Positions 7,949 through 14,849 of a stretch of DNA of 64,000 nt are shown here, one piece after another. A model generated the notes under the pieces. It searched no databases. It was not told the origin of the DNA and worked only from the letters and a program-made list of their open reading frames with translations. Positions within the stretch are counted from its first letter, which is position 1, and each line of letters starts with the position of its first letter. The translations under genes were made by a program, and so were the position numbers. The stretch spans positions 806,001 through 870,000 of the forward strand of contig NZ_JAIWZC010000001.1 in the NCBI RefSeq assembly GCF_020297485.1. The letters run 5' to 3'. The stretch is from Enterocloster clostridioformis (GTDB taxonomy: Bacteria > Bacillota > Clostridia > Lachnospirales > Lachnospiraceae).

Positions 7949-7982
7949 AAAAAAGGGGCCTAACCATGGAAGGCCAGACCCC
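7949..7982 (-). terminator. Terminator between coat and Zot genes, element 1
   Basis: On the minus strand GGGGTCTGGCC pairs with GGTTAGGCCCC (with G-U pairs) and TTTTTT follows. A leaky terminator right after the coat gene, as in Ff phages after gVIII, gives high coat expression and low expression of the assembly genes. Confidence 0.7.
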
Positions 7983-7988
7983 AAGAGA

Positions 7989-8279
7989 CTAAATTGACAT
8001 ACGGCCCTTACGGAATGCCGCCATAAGAGAACGAATCCCCTTACGAACACCCCACCAGGTAAACACGATACCGATACCGGCGGCGACAAATGTAGCAAGA
8101 GCACCCATGATAGTGCTAATGGATACCTGGGCCGTGAGGGCAGATATAACACCGGACCAATCGGTCGGACCCGCAGGACTTCCCTCAGCCGCAAAGGCAG
8201 GAACCGCAAGCCCCACAGACACCAGGCCGGAAGCAATCGGCAACGCACCATACTTCCTCACAGAGTTTAAAAGTTTCAT
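7989..8279 (-). CDS. Major coat protein, pVIII-like, element 1
   Basis: 96 residues. A signal peptide ends VGLAVPAFA before AEGSPAGP. The mature part has an amphipathic start, one membrane helix (STIMGALATFVAAGIGIVFTWW) and a basic C terminus, KGIRSLMAAFRKGRM. This is the pVIII plan: periplasmic acidic end, membrane span and DNA-facing basic end. A strong AGGAGG lies before ATG 8279. It is the first gene after the dif-like site at 8362. Confidence 0.8.
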   Translation of the reverse strand: MKLLNSVRKYGALPIASGLVSVGLAVPAFAAEGSPAGPTDWSGVISALTAQVSISTIMGALATFVAAGIGIVFTWWGVRKGIRSLMAAFRKGRMSI

Positions 8280-8361
8280 ACAAAACCTCCTTATTTATAT
8301 TACAAACCAGCCACACAGAAGCAGTAACCGGGTTGTTTGCAACACATAAAAACACCCTGTC

Positions 8362-8395
8362 AACTATTCGCGAAAGTCTAGTTTAACGAATAATT
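8362..8395. other. dif-like junction between elements 1 and 2
   Basis: Arms AACTATTCG (8362-8370) and CGAATAATT (8387-8395) flank a core containing TAGTTTAACG. The flank to the right (TTAAGTATATAAGGATACA) is that of the internal junctions at 16025 and 24354, while the flank to the left belongs to element 1. It is therefore a hybrid attachment junction. Confidence 0.65.
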
Positions 8396-8458
8396 AAGAC
8401 TGATTTAAGTATATAAGGATACATCTTTTAACACTTTTGTTAGGGGGTGTATTTTTTT

Positions 8459-9655
8459 ATGGTTAAGAAACTTTTAAGTGCTCTGTTGGCGCTTTTTATC
8501 CTTTCGTCATTCCCCCTGACTGTTTTGGCCGGGGACCTTCCTACATCTACCAATACGATTAACTGGTCAACGGTTGAAGTTTTTGCTTATGGTTCTGGAA
8601 CCTATAAGAAATCCCTTGGTAAGGTTCAGGAGGCTGGCGGGCAAGGTGCTTTTGGTAAGGAATTTACACCTTCTGACGGTATGGGTATTCAAGGTTTTGT
8701 TTTGGTTCTCCCCCGCTCCTCTTTTCCGACAACTGGCAAGTGGAAGGCTCAGGTTTCCATCCAGACAAGTAGCACTTCATTATTGCTTGATAGGATGTAT
8801 GCCCGTGGCCGTGTTAAAAGACCTAACGCTTCGGATTTATCCGGCCAGCTTCCGAAGATTGCTTCGGACACCATCCCTCCTGACTTCTACACGGTTACAT
8901 ACAACGTAAATAGCCAGTCCCTTACCTCGGTTGAGTTCTTTTTCCCTTATGCGTTTCCTCTTTATGGTACGCAAAGGCTTAACTTTTCCTCGGTCATTTC
9001 CTTCCGCGATTATGAATCCGGTAACATTAACAATCCGGTTGCTCCTCTCCCGGATGCATCAGAACAAAATCAGGCGATTGCCAATTCAGTCCAGGATACG
9101 GCTAATAATACGGCGGTCTTGGTGCAGAAACAGGATACTATCATTGAGCAAATTGTGGATACCACTCAGACTATCAGTAACCAGCTCCATTCCTTTTGGG
9201 ACCAGTTGGCGGGTGAGTTCACGAACATGTATAACAAAATGAATCAACATCACTCTGAGGATTTAGCCGCAAACCGGCGCAATACAGAGGATATCATTGA
9301 TTCCCAGGAATCTAACACCACGAATATCATTAATAACAATAATGCAAATACGGATAAACTTGCAAATGGTTATGATAAATCCCGTCTGGATAATAGCAAT
9401 GCTCAGTTGAATGATTCGATTCACAATATGCAGGAAAATGAAAAACAGCTAATGGAGGATGTAAGCAATAACATTAATTCGTTCCGTTATGATGATTATT
9501 TTACCCGTATTAGGGGGCCTTTATCGGATATATCCTATTTCCTGAATCATATTTACAATAACATGAAGGGCTTGAATATCCCTATTGGCTTTTCCCTTAC
9601 TCTCACGATTGCCATGCTCTGCATTGGCTATTATCGGTTCAAAGGGGGTACATAG
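8459..9655 (+). CDS. Adsorption protein, pIII-like (398 aa), element 2
   Basis: Start ATG 8459, ten bases after AGGGGGTG. Signal peptide VKKLLSALLALFILSSFPLTVLA, cleavage near residue 24. The N-terminal half is a beta-rich secreted domain (likely receptor binding). A helical stalk follows (QKQDTIIEQIVDTTQTISNQ, FWDQLAGEFTNMYNKM), then an Asn-rich spacer (TTNIINNNNANTDK), and a C-terminal anchor IPIGFSLTLTIAMLCIGYYR. It begins the virion operon just after the attachment site. Nearly identical to the element 3 copy. The helical stalk is shared with element 1. Confidence 0.75.
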   Translation: MVKKLLSALLALFILSSFPLTVLAGDLPTSTNTINWSTVEVFAYGSGTYKKSLGKVQEAGGQGAFGKEFTPSDGMGIQGFVLVLPRSSFPTTGKWKAQVSIQTSSTSLLLDRMYARGRVKRPNASDLSGQLPKIASDTIPPDFYTVTYNVNSQSLTSVEFFFPYAFPLYGTQRLNFSSVISFRDYESGNINNPVAPLPDASEQNQAIANSVQDTANNTAVLVQKQDTIIEQIVDTTQTISNQLHSFWDQLAGEFTNMYNKMNQHHSEDLAANRRNTEDIIDSQESNTTNIINNNNANTDKLANGYDKSRLDNSNAQLNDSIHNMQENEKQLMEDVSNNINSFRYDDYFTRIRGPLSDISYFLNHIYNNMKGLNIPIGFSLTLTIAMLCIGYYRFKGGT

Positions 9656-9874
9656 ATGTTTCAATTTTTTGATGCGGTTGCCGGGTTTGTTGAAACTGTG
9701 GTTGGCTTCATTGTTAACATGATTGCAACGCTTATCCTTGTGATTGTTAACATTGTCCGTTCTGTCGGCTGGCTGGTGATGTGCCTTTCCTATCTCCCGC
9801 CCTGGATGGTTGGTTTTGTGGTTGTCCCTATCAGCCTTGCAGTTGTGTTCCAGATTCTTAATAAGGGGTCGTGA
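9656..9874 (+). CDS. Hydrophobic virion protein candidate (72 aa), element 2
   Basis: The ATG at 9656 directly follows the stop of the adsorption gene. It encodes MFQFFDAVAGFVETVVGFIV and two long hydrophobic segments. It follows pIII as gVI does in Ff phages, so a pVI-like cap protein is plausible. Its end overlaps the next frame. Confidence 0.55.
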   Translation: MFQFFDAVAGFVETVVGFIVNMIATLILVIVNIVRSVGWLVMCLSYLPPWMVGFVVVPISLAVVFQILNKGS

Positions 9875-9882
9875 TTATTATG

Positions 9883-10107
9883 ATGCGTGATTTAATTGAT
9901 TTTTGTATCTTTATTGTTTCAAAGATTGCTGTCCTTTTGTTTGGCAGTGATTTAGGAGGATATTCATATGGTGATTTTTTGGTCGCTGTCCTTGTTGTTT
10001 CTGTGTTTGTTACTACGCTTGTTATTTCCTTCCGTGGTGCGGGAGGCAGTCCATCTTCCGTGGTTCGTCCGCCCAGGGCATCTAAACGTAGTGGTGGCTC
10101 TAAGTAG
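9883..10107 (+). CDS. Small membrane protein with basic tail, element 2
   Basis: The start MRDLIDF at 9883 is chosen because it is the only start conserved in element 4 (25863); ATG 9880 or GTG 9871 are alternatives. One or two membrane helices and a basic C terminus (RPPRASKRSGGSK) are visible. Its 3' 140 bp overlap the next gene in another frame, so both sequences are constrained together. Confidence 0.5.
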   Translation: MRDLIDFCIFIVSKIAVLLFGSDLGGYSYGDFLVAVLVVSVFVTTLVISFRGAGGSPSSVVRPPRASKRSGGSK

Positions 10108-10942
10108 CTTTATCCTGCTCTCCTGCCCTCTTCTGGCCTATGCGGATACAGCTACACCTTCCAATGCGTCCAGGGTGGATGCAGATACGGATTGGGATAT
10201 GGATGTGGATGATATATGGGTTGCGTCTCCCTCGGATGCGGCCTATACGGATGTGGATTTATTGATTGATGACAGGACATTGATGGATATTGATGATTTT
10301 GAGGATTTAAAACGTGATGACTTACTCCGATACATTTTATGCGAACTTATTACCATTCGTGATTCTTTTGGCGGTCCCGGTCTTGCTTCCTCCTCGGATG
10401 CTGCGCTTTCTTCCCTGGAGGATGCGCAGGATGTTTCTGACCTGGAGGAAGGCCCTACAGATATTATTCCTATGGACGCCCCTGTCCGTTCGGCGCGTTC
10501 GGTTTCTGCTTCTGACGATTATGTTAATGTACTTCGTTATGATGTTTCTATCTCGGGCCAGGAATATACCCTTCTCTTTCCTCCTGAGTATGCGGATTCC
10601 CTTTATGTAGACAGCCGGGGCCGTCTGTTCAATGTTTCGGCTAATGCCATTCAAGGCCGTCTGGTGGATGGGAATTTTAATCCATATGCGCAGACAGGTA
10701 AGCTTGTGTATCTTACTCCTTGTCTTGGCAATAACTTTTATTCTATCAGGGAGTATGGCTCCCCCAACTATGTCAGGGAATATTATTGGAGTGCGGGCCG
10801 TCTCCAATACCGTGATACATACGTCAATATTCAGGTGAATCAATATCATCATATATTCAAGGTTTCTGACACGCTTACATATATCGTTGTCGTTCTGATA
10901 GGAGGTTGTTTGATATGTTTATGGAGAAAATCCTCGCGTTGA
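9968..10942 (+). CDS. Acidic secreted membrane-anchored protein (324 aa), element 2
   Basis: Start ATG 9968 follows TTAGGAGGATATTC. A hydrophobic leader (WSLSLLFLCLLLRLLF) overlaps the preceding gene; a second one (SSFILLSCPLLAYA) looks like the real signal sequence. Next come very acidic repeats (DADTDWDMDVDD), motifs ATPSNAS, VASPSDA and ASSSDA, a folded domain and a C-terminal anchor YIVVVLIGGCLICLW with basic RKSSR. It is likely a surface or tip protein used to pass the thick cell wall. Function is inferred from position only. Confidence 0.55.
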   Translation: MVIFWSLSLLFLCLLLRLLFPSVVREAVHLPWFVRPGHLNVVVALSSFILLSCPLLAYADTATPSNASRVDADTDWDMDVDDIWVASPSDAAYTDVDLLIDDRTLMDIDDFEDLKRDDLLRYILCELITIRDSFGGPGLASSSDAALSSLEDAQDVSDLEEGPTDIIPMDAPVRSARSVSASDDYVNVLRYDVSISGQEYTLLFPPEYADSLYVDSRGRLFNVSANAIQGRLVDGNFNPYAQTGKLVYLTPCLGNNFYSIREYGSPNYVREYYWSAGRLQYRDTYVNIQVNQYHHIFKVSDTLTYIVVVLIGGCLICLWRKSSR

Positions 10943-11058
10943 TGGGGGATGTCCCTGTCCAGTTCTATCCGGTTTGTTATGCCTTTGGCTTCATTGCTTT
11001 TTTATGGATTGTGGATAAGTTCTTCCATATCTTTGTATCGCTGATAGACAGGCGGTGA
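10915..11058 (+). CDS. 47-residue membrane protein, element 2
   Basis: ATG 10915 with GATAGGAGG just upstream, overlapping the end of the previous gene by 28 bp. Encodes MFMEKILALMGDVPVQFYPV and one membrane helix followed by a basic end. The size fits a minor coat protein (pVII/pIX-like). Identical frames exist at 18581 and 26910. Confidence 0.6.
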   Translation: MFMEKILALMGDVPVQFYPVCYAFGFIAFLWIVDKFFHIFVSLIDRR

Positions 11059-11062
11059 TTAT

Positions 11063-11221
11063 ATGAACCTTAGTATTGTTATGAAGGTTGTTGAATGGAT
11101 GTTTCATGAGTTATCACTTCTGTTTGATATCCTTTGGAGACATTCCTACTGGGTGGGGATGTTTGTGATTGGTCTGCCCCTTCTTAAGAAGGTTGTAGAT
11201 ATATTTAGGCGACTTTTATAA
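11063..11221 (+). CDS. 52-residue membrane-associated protein, element 2
   Basis: ATG 11063 lies 4 bp after the previous stop. Encodes MNLSIVMKVVEWMFHELSLL, an amphipathic helix, then HSYWVGMFVIGLPLLKKVVD and a basic end. The C-terminal half is conserved in element 4 but the first 25 residues are not. It sits directly before the coat gene, so a minor coat protein is likely. Confidence 0.6.
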   Translation: MNLSIVMKVVEWMFHELSLLFDILWRHSYWVGMFVIGLPLLKKVVDIFRRLL

Positions 11222-11243
11222 ATTAATAAGGAGGTGTTTGTTT

Positions 11244-11528
11244 ATGTTGAAGATTAAGAATGCGGTTAAGAAGTATCGCTGTGTCCCTGTCGCCACTGGT
11301 GTTGCGTCTGTTGCTATGGCTTTCCCGGCTTTTGCTGAGGGGGCTACTCCGGCTACGGGCCTTGACAGCCTGTTAGCCACGTTTTCCGTGGTTACGGCCT
11401 GGCTCTGGAAGGAATGTGGGCTTCTGCTCACCTGGATTTTAAGCCAGCCTATCCTTTTGGCCGCCATGTGTCTGTTCTTCGCTGGCGCCGTGGTTGCGTT
11501 CTTCATGCGCATTTACCATCAGGTATGA
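11244..11528 (+). CDS. Major coat protein, pVIII-like, element 2
   Basis: 94 residues from ATG 11244, after AAGGAGGTG. Basic signal peptide ending AMAFPAFA before EGATPATG. Mature part about 64 residues with a long hydrophobic region (LLLTWILSQPILLAAMCLFF) and an RIYHQV end. Identical in element 3. It has fewer basic residues at the C terminus than Ff pVIII. A GC palindrome follows at 11534-11553. Confidence 0.75.
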   Translation: MLKIKNAVKKYRCVPVATGVASVAMAFPAFAEGATPATGLDSLLATFSVVTAWLWKECGLLLTWILSQPILLAAMCLFFAGAVVAFFMRIYHQV

Positions 11529-11533
11529 TTCAG

Positions 11534-11553
11534 AAGGGGACCCCGGTCCCCTT
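11534..11553 (+). terminator. GC-rich palindrome after the coat gene, element 2
   Basis: AAGGGGACC and GGTCCCCTT form a near-perfect 20-bp palindrome right after the coat stop, followed by pyrimidines CCCCCATT. It may act as a partial terminator or mRNA stabiliser that raises coat transcript levels. Copies exist at 19200-19219 and 27529-27546. Confidence 0.5.
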
Positions 11554-11572
11554 CCCCCATTGAGGTGATTTT

Positions 11573-11734
11573 ATGATTGATTTATTCAACCTTTTTATAG
11601 ATGTGATTCTGTTCCCCATGTCCCCGGATGCCTTTACCCTTGATACGAATATTATGTGGCAGTTCATGCTTTTAATCCTGTTACCCGTTGGCCTTATCCG
11701 TATCACGAAACAGCTTGTTAAGGGGGTGTTTTAA
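11573..11734 (+). CDS. 53-residue membrane protein before Zot, element 2
   Basis: ATG 11573 after TTGAGGTGATTTT. Encodes MIDLFNLFIDVILFPMSPDA, then a membrane helix (MLLILLPVGLI) and a basic end. Its stop overlaps the Zot start (TAATG), so the two are coupled. It may be an assembly partner of Zot. Identical in element 3. Confidence 0.6.
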   Translation: MIDLFNLFIDVILFPMSPDAFTLDTNIMWQFMLLILLPVGLIRITKQLVKGVF

Positions 11735-12519
11735 TGTATGCGCTTTCTGTTCTACTCTTTGGCTTTGGCCTGTTTTGGATTGTCTTTTTTGCTTATCATT
11801 TCTTTAAGTATCGCAATCCATATAAGCTCTTTATGGTCTTTGGCAAGAAAGGTAGTGGCAAGACTACGCTCATGTGTAAGATGGCACTTAAATACCGTAA
11901 GAAGGGGTGGTACGTCTATAGCAACGTGCATATACCTGGAACTTATCACTTCGATACCGTTGATATTGGTGTTGCCCATTTTCCTGAAAATTCTATCCTG
12001 CTTATAGATGAGGTGGGCCTTGTATGGGATAACCGTAATTTCAAGTCCTTCCCGGAACACGTAAAGGTTTATTTCAAATATCAGCGGCAGTATAAACATA
12101 TCGTGTATCTGTTCTCCCAGTCCTTTGATGTTGACAAGAAGATACGTGACCTTACTGACCATCTGTACATCATCCACAACTTCCTGAACTGCTTTTCCAT
12201 TGCCAGGCGTATCACAAAGACAGTTGCCGTTGTCCATGCGGATAAGTCGGCCAGCGGTGAATCAAAGATAGTGGATGATTACAACATTGATTCCCTGTTC
12301 CTGGCCCCCTTCGGTTCCGTGCGTTTTACCTACATCCCGAAGTATGTAAAGTATTTCAATTCCTACAATCCTCCCCTGCTCCCGGAGAAGGAGTTTGAAT
12401 ACATGCCGTTCCCGGAACTGGTGAAACAGGGGAAGCTGGGAGCGCTCCGCCGCGCGATGGCCGGCGGACGCGTACAGCTTCATGAGGTCGTGAGGAAATG
12501 GAACCGTAAGAAACGGTGA
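11734..12519 (+). CDS. zot: Zot/pI-like phage assembly ATPase, element 2
   Basis: 261 residues. An N-terminal membrane helix (LSVLLFGFGLFWIVFFAY) leads to Walker A GKKGSGKT (37-44) and Walker B ILLIDE (88-93), with the aromatic HLYIIHNFLNC segment and a basic C terminus. This is the Zot/gpI family, which drives phage extrusion through the inner membrane. The topology is inverted compared with classical Zot, where the single span is more C-terminal. Elements 2, 3 and 4 differ at only a few residues (for example Tyr or His at residue 60). Confidence 0.85.
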   Translation: MYALSVLLFGFGLFWIVFFAYHFFKYRNPYKLFMVFGKKGSGKTTLMCKMALKYRKKGWYVYSNVHIPGTYHFDTVDIGVAHFPENSILLIDEVGLVWDNRNFKSFPEHVKVYFKYQRQYKHIVYLFSQSFDVDKKIRDLTDHLYIIHNFLNCFSIARRITKTVAVVHADKSASGESKIVDDYNIDSLFLAPFGSVRFTYIPKYVKYFNSYNPPLLPEKEFEYMPFPELVKQGKLGALRRAMAGGRVQLHEVVRKWNRKKR

Positions 12520-12521
12520 CC

Positions 12522-12555
12522 GACTTCGGACCCCTGTCTAATTAGGTCCGAAGTC
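12522..12555. other. Hairpin between Zot and Rep genes, element 2 (candidate origin)
   Basis: GACTTCGGACC (12522-12532) and GGTCCGAAGTC (12545-12555) form an 11-bp perfect stem with a 12-nt loop. No U-tract follows, so a simple terminator is not indicated. It precedes Rep by 57 bp, a normal place for a rolling-circle double-strand origin. In element 4 one arm is duplicated. Confidence 0.45.
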
Positions 12556-12612
12556 CTGAAAAATTCTTTCACTTTGTATAGTTTTTTAACAATCTTTTAG
12601 GAGGTCCTGCTC

Positions 12613-13533
12613 ATGCTTTACTACTTCAATCCGCTCCTTGAGGATGGCATATTTTATTCCTGTGATTCCCTCCGGTACTCTTTTGAGTTTCCAGACGTAG
12701 ATACAGTTGAATCCTTCCTTTCCTTCCTCTCCCATCTTCCAGGCTGTACGCATTATCATTCTTTAAAGGATTTTGATTACCGATACCTTTTTGTATTTGG
12801 TATCAAAGGATTATCATTTTCCATTGGACTTTGTATGAATGGTGTAAAGAAAGAAACAGTTTTACAGGGTTTCCTGGACTTTAACCCAAACAAGATACTT
12901 GGTGAGATTGCTTATGATGATGGGTTCATGCGTACAAGTGTATCTCCTTTTGACCAGGAGGAAGTGGAATACAGAGGCCTGCAAAGCCAGATAGGACAGC
13001 TCCTAAGAACGGTCCTAAACGAACTGTTCCCCATGGTAGAAACAATAAAGATAAAAAGATGGGATTTAGCAGTGGACGTGCCATATGGCCGTGACTGTGT
13101 ACAGCTTATCAAGGATAACAGGAAATACAGCCAATTTTACAAATCAGCGCAGGACTTTACAGAATATTTAGGATGTATGTCCGCTCCCGGCCGGGTAAAG
13201 GTCTACAACAAACAGATAGAGGCTGGCCTTGATTATCCCCTCACCCGGATAGAGGTCACGCTGGATAGCCTGGACTACATAGATTGCTGTCGCTGCTGGC
13301 CCAATGTCTATACCCGTAAAGTGATAGACCTGGCGGAATCAAAGGTCATGGTGCAGCTTCTCGCGGAACAGCCTGTTGACAGAATGGATTATTATCTCCG
13401 TCAGATGTCAGCGCCTACGAAACGTAGGTATAAGGCCCTGCTCCTGGACCGTCCCTTTGAGATTGAGGGTCCCATATTTAACAAGTTGCGCAGTCAGTTA
13501 TTGAGATATCAGGAGGGAAATTTTTATGAATAA
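12613..13533 (+). CDS. Replication initiation protein (rolling-circle, Rep_trans-like), element 2
   Basis: 306 residues from ATG 12613 after TTAGGAGGTCC. The motif KRWDLAVDVPYG is a conserved acidic beta strand, and VKVYNKQIEAGLDYPLTRIE carries the likely nicking tyrosine; both fit Rep_trans-type replication proteins. The codon use in 12950-13190 differs subtly from the flanks (ATA and AGA rich), suggesting mosaic exchange. The stop overlaps the next small gene. It differs from element 3 mainly at residues 117-135. Confidence 0.75.
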   Translation: MLYYFNPLLEDGIFYSCDSLRYSFEFPDVDTVESFLSFLSHLPGCTHYHSLKDFDYRYLFVFGIKGLSFSIGLCMNGVKKETVLQGFLDFNPNKILGEIAYDDGFMRTSVSPFDQEEVEYRGLQSQIGQLLRTVLNELFPMVETIKIKRWDLAVDVPYGRDCVQLIKDNRKYSQFYKSAQDFTEYLGCMSAPGRVKVYNKQIEAGLDYPLTRIEVTLDSLDYIDCCRCWPNVYTRKVIDLAESKVMVQLLAEQPVDRMDYYLRQMSAPTKRRYKALLLDRPFEIEGPIFNKLRSQLLRYQEGNFYE

Positions 13534-13705
13534 GCCAGTTGGAAAAATCAAAGTCAATGTTTACCTGACCACGAAGCAGTATGACCGCCTTTGCAGGTAC
13601 ATGGAGTTCTGTGAATGCTACTCCACCCCGGCTGAAATGGCAACAAGGCTTGTCCAGGTCGGCCTGGCCGAGGCAATCAAGCGTGGGGCGATTGAGGAGG
13701 ATTAA
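13526..13705 (+). CDS. RHH-like small DNA-binding protein candidate (59 aa), element 2
   Basis: ATG 13526 overlaps the Rep stop and follows AGGAGGGAAA. The product has a predicted beta strand GKIKVNVYLTTKQYDRL then two helices (YMEFCECYSTPAEMATRLVQ...), a pattern seen in CopG-like proteins that limit Rep synthesis. Copy-number control of Rep is a reasonable guess. Near-identical copies occur at 21192 and 29538. Confidence 0.5.
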   Translation: MNKPVGKIKVNVYLTTKQYDRLCRYMEFCECYSTPAEMATRLVQVGLAEAIKRGAIEED

Positions 13706-13706
13706 T

Positions 13707-13907
13707 ATGACGTCTGAGGATAAAATTTATTTCTGTTCGGTTTTCTTTGTTGTTTTGCCGCTTTTATACTTTGCTATCCATAACTATTTTGTCCGCAAGC
13801 GTTCGCGTGGCAGGAAGTATACCGACTTGGACATGATTGTATGTTATGTTTACATGATTGCATTTATTCTGTTTTCCTTTTACTTTAAGTACATTGCTAA
13901 TCTTTGA
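13707..13907 (+). CDS. Two-span membrane protein (66 aa), element 2
   Basis: ATG 13707 lies next to the previous stop and after GAGGAGG. Two hydrophobic segments (FCSVFFVVLPLLYFAI and VYMIAFILFSFYF) flank a basic RKRSRGRKYTD loop. The 3' end overlaps the antisense peptide gene at 13897-14004. It is present in element 4 and replaced by an unrelated membrane protein in element 3. It could be a superinfection or immunity factor, but this is a guess. Confidence 0.5.
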   Translation: MTSEDKIYFCSVFFVVLPLLYFAIHNYFVRKRSRGRKYTDLDMIVCYVYMIAFILFSFYFKYIANL

Positions 13908-14004
13908 ATTTTTTAAATAGGAACATGGCTAATACTGCGGCTCCTATGCTCCAAAAAGCTTTATTTGTAGCTAGTCCAATGATTCCATTAATTATATTTC
14001 TCAT
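13897..14004 (-). CDS. 35-residue antisense membrane peptide, element 2
   Basis: Frame from ATG 14004, five bases after GAAAGGAG, to TAG at 13897. Encodes MRNIINGIIGLATNKAFWSI then a hydrophobic helix and the basic end FKKFKD. It is convergent with the membrane protein gene and overlaps it by 11 bp. Element 4 has a close homolog; element 3 lost it. Small basic-ended membrane peptides of this type include type I toxins, but no antitoxin RNA is evident. Confidence 0.5.
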   Translation of the reverse strand: MRNIINGIIGLATNKAFWSIGAAVLAMFLFKKFKD

Positions 14005-14023
14005 ATGTGCTCCTTTCGCATAT

Positions 14024-14042
14024 CCCCGGCATAGAGCCGGGG
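14024..14042. terminator. Bidirectional stem-loop, element 2
   Basis: CCCCGGC (14024-14030) and GCCGGGG (14036-14042) with loop ATAGA, then ATTTT on the plus strand. It separates the end of the virion/replication operon from the minus-strand regulatory genes. Copies at 21579-21597 and 30036-30054. Confidence 0.6.
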
Positions 14043-14051
14043 ATTTTGCTG

Positions 14052-14318
14052 TCATAGTGCTTTTGGTAATATGCCTTTTGCTTCCAGGACTGCAATAAGT
14101 GTTTCAATAGCGTCATTTGCTTGTGCTATGTCTCTCCTGGTATCTCTTTCGGCTATTTTTACATCAAGGGTCAGATTATCAAGTTTTTTATGTGTGGCCT
14201 GTTCTTTGATTTCTAATACGGTTAGCCGGTCTTTCACTTTGCTGATTTCCTCATGTATGGGTTCCAATTCTTCTTTTAGCATTCCTCTGATGGCTTCTAT
14301 TAACTCTTTATTTTCCAT
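14052..14318 (-). CDS. Coiled-coil protein (88 aa), element 2
   Basis: ATG 14318 with AAGGAGGAC upstream. Charged heptads run from about residue 12 to 75 (LEPIHEEISKVKDRLTVLE, KLDNLTLDVKIAERDTRRDI) and the end is ETLIAVLEAKGILPKAL. All three copies keep that C-terminal signature while the heptads diverge, which suggests partner-specific pairing. It lies downstream of the RHH repressor on the same strand. Function unknown; accessory to immunity is possible. Confidence 0.55.
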   Translation of the reverse strand: MENKELIEAIRGMLKEELEPIHEEISKVKDRLTVLEIKEQATHKKLDNLTLDVKIAERDTRRDIAQANDAIETLIAVLEAKGILPKAL

Positions 14319-14394
14319 TTTGTTGTCCTCCTTGATAAAATGTTGCCTTAGGTCTTTAAAATCGCTTCTCGTTCATTCTGGTGCGTTTGTGGCC

Positions 14395-14646
14395 CTATTT
14401 CATGTTGATATCCCCATGTATATTTCCGGCTACAATTCCTTTGTTATGATTTATTTGGATTCCAGGTGTATTATTCATATCCCGTTGTATTAGGTCATTT
14501 ACATACGCATTCAAGCTTTTATAGCCTTTGGCCTTCCAGTATTCTTCTATTACTGCTTTTTGGCCTTTGGGTACTTGTATGTTTAGGCGGTCATATTTTT
14601 CTTTCGTAAATTCGTTTTTGTATTTTGTTGCATTAAAGCTAGACAT
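14395..14646 (-). CDS. RHH repressor-like protein, element 2
   Basis: 83 residues from ATG 14646 after AGGAGAGG. Predicted beta strand YDRLNIQVPKG, then helices VIEEYWKAKGYKSL and NAYVNDLIQRDM, an Arc/CopG-type RHH fold. A conserved tail, NKGIVAGNIHGDINMK, is kept in elements 2 and 4 and nearly in 3. It is transcribed away from three TCTTGTGCAAGA boxes, its probable operators. The DNA-binding half is clearly different from the other three elements. Confidence 0.7.
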   Translation of the reverse strand: MSSFNATKYKNEFTKEKYDRLNIQVPKGQKAVIEEYWKAKGYKSLNAYVNDLIQRDMNNTPGIQINHNKGIVAGNIHGDINMK

Positions 14647-14662
14647 ATTCCTCTCCTGTTAT

Positions 14663-14731
14663 TCTTGTGCAAGATGCAAGATTATATATCTTTAATCTTG
14701 TGTAAGATGTCAATATTATTCTTGTGCAAGA
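14663..14731. promoter_or_regulatory. Operator array of element 2: three TCTTGTGCAAGA boxes
   Basis: Boxes at 14663-14674, 14696-14707 (TCTTGTGTAAGA) and 14720-14731, with starts spaced 33 and 24 bp. They lie just upstream of the RHH gene and before the early operon. The sequence is unlike those of the other elements, which implies its own repressor specificity. Confidence 0.75.
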
Positions 14732-14766
14732 TGTGATAAGATATAGGTGTAACGATAAGTAACAAT

Positions 14767-14831
14767 TAAGCGCTTAGTTAGTATCTATTTTACCACAAAT
14801 TTAGTTAGTTCACAAGAATGATTTAGTTAGT
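14767..14831 (+). repeat. TAAGCGCTTA palindrome and three TTAGTTAGT repeats, element 2 early leader
   Basis: TAAGCGCTTA (14767-14776) is followed by TTAGTTAGT at 14774-14782, 14801-14809 and 14823-14831; the last lies just before the ribosome site of the first early gene. A fourth copy precedes the SSB candidate (15319-15327). The block is conserved in elements 3 and 4, unlike the RHH boxes. It could be a second, shared operator or a translational operator. Confidence 0.55.
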
Positions 14832-14849
14832 GCATAAGGAGGATTTAAT

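Larger units (their letters stand above)
1886..8361 (-). mobile_element. Element 1: integrated filamentous phage (inovirus), divergent type, reverse orientation
   Basis: About 6.5 kb. Minus-strand order is coat protein, Zot-like ATPase, small membrane protein, minor secreted protein, pIII-like adsorption protein, two small membrane proteins, an opposed RHH regulator with operator, a small early protein, a candidate ssDNA-binding protein and Rep. It is bounded by dif-like sequences at 1886-1921 and 8362-8395 and encodes no integrase. Gene order and protein sequences differ from elements 2-4, so it is a separate inovirus lineage. Confidence 0.8.

Noticed and set aside
10337..10852. Long minus-strand frames opposite the acidic secreted proteins (also at 18003-18518)
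   Set aside because: They mirror a conserved plus-strand gene, lack ribosome sites and are shortened in element 4.
11752..12237. 161-codon minus frames opposite the Zot genes (also 19418 and 27746)
   Set aside because: They follow from codon use of Zot; no start signal, no domain.
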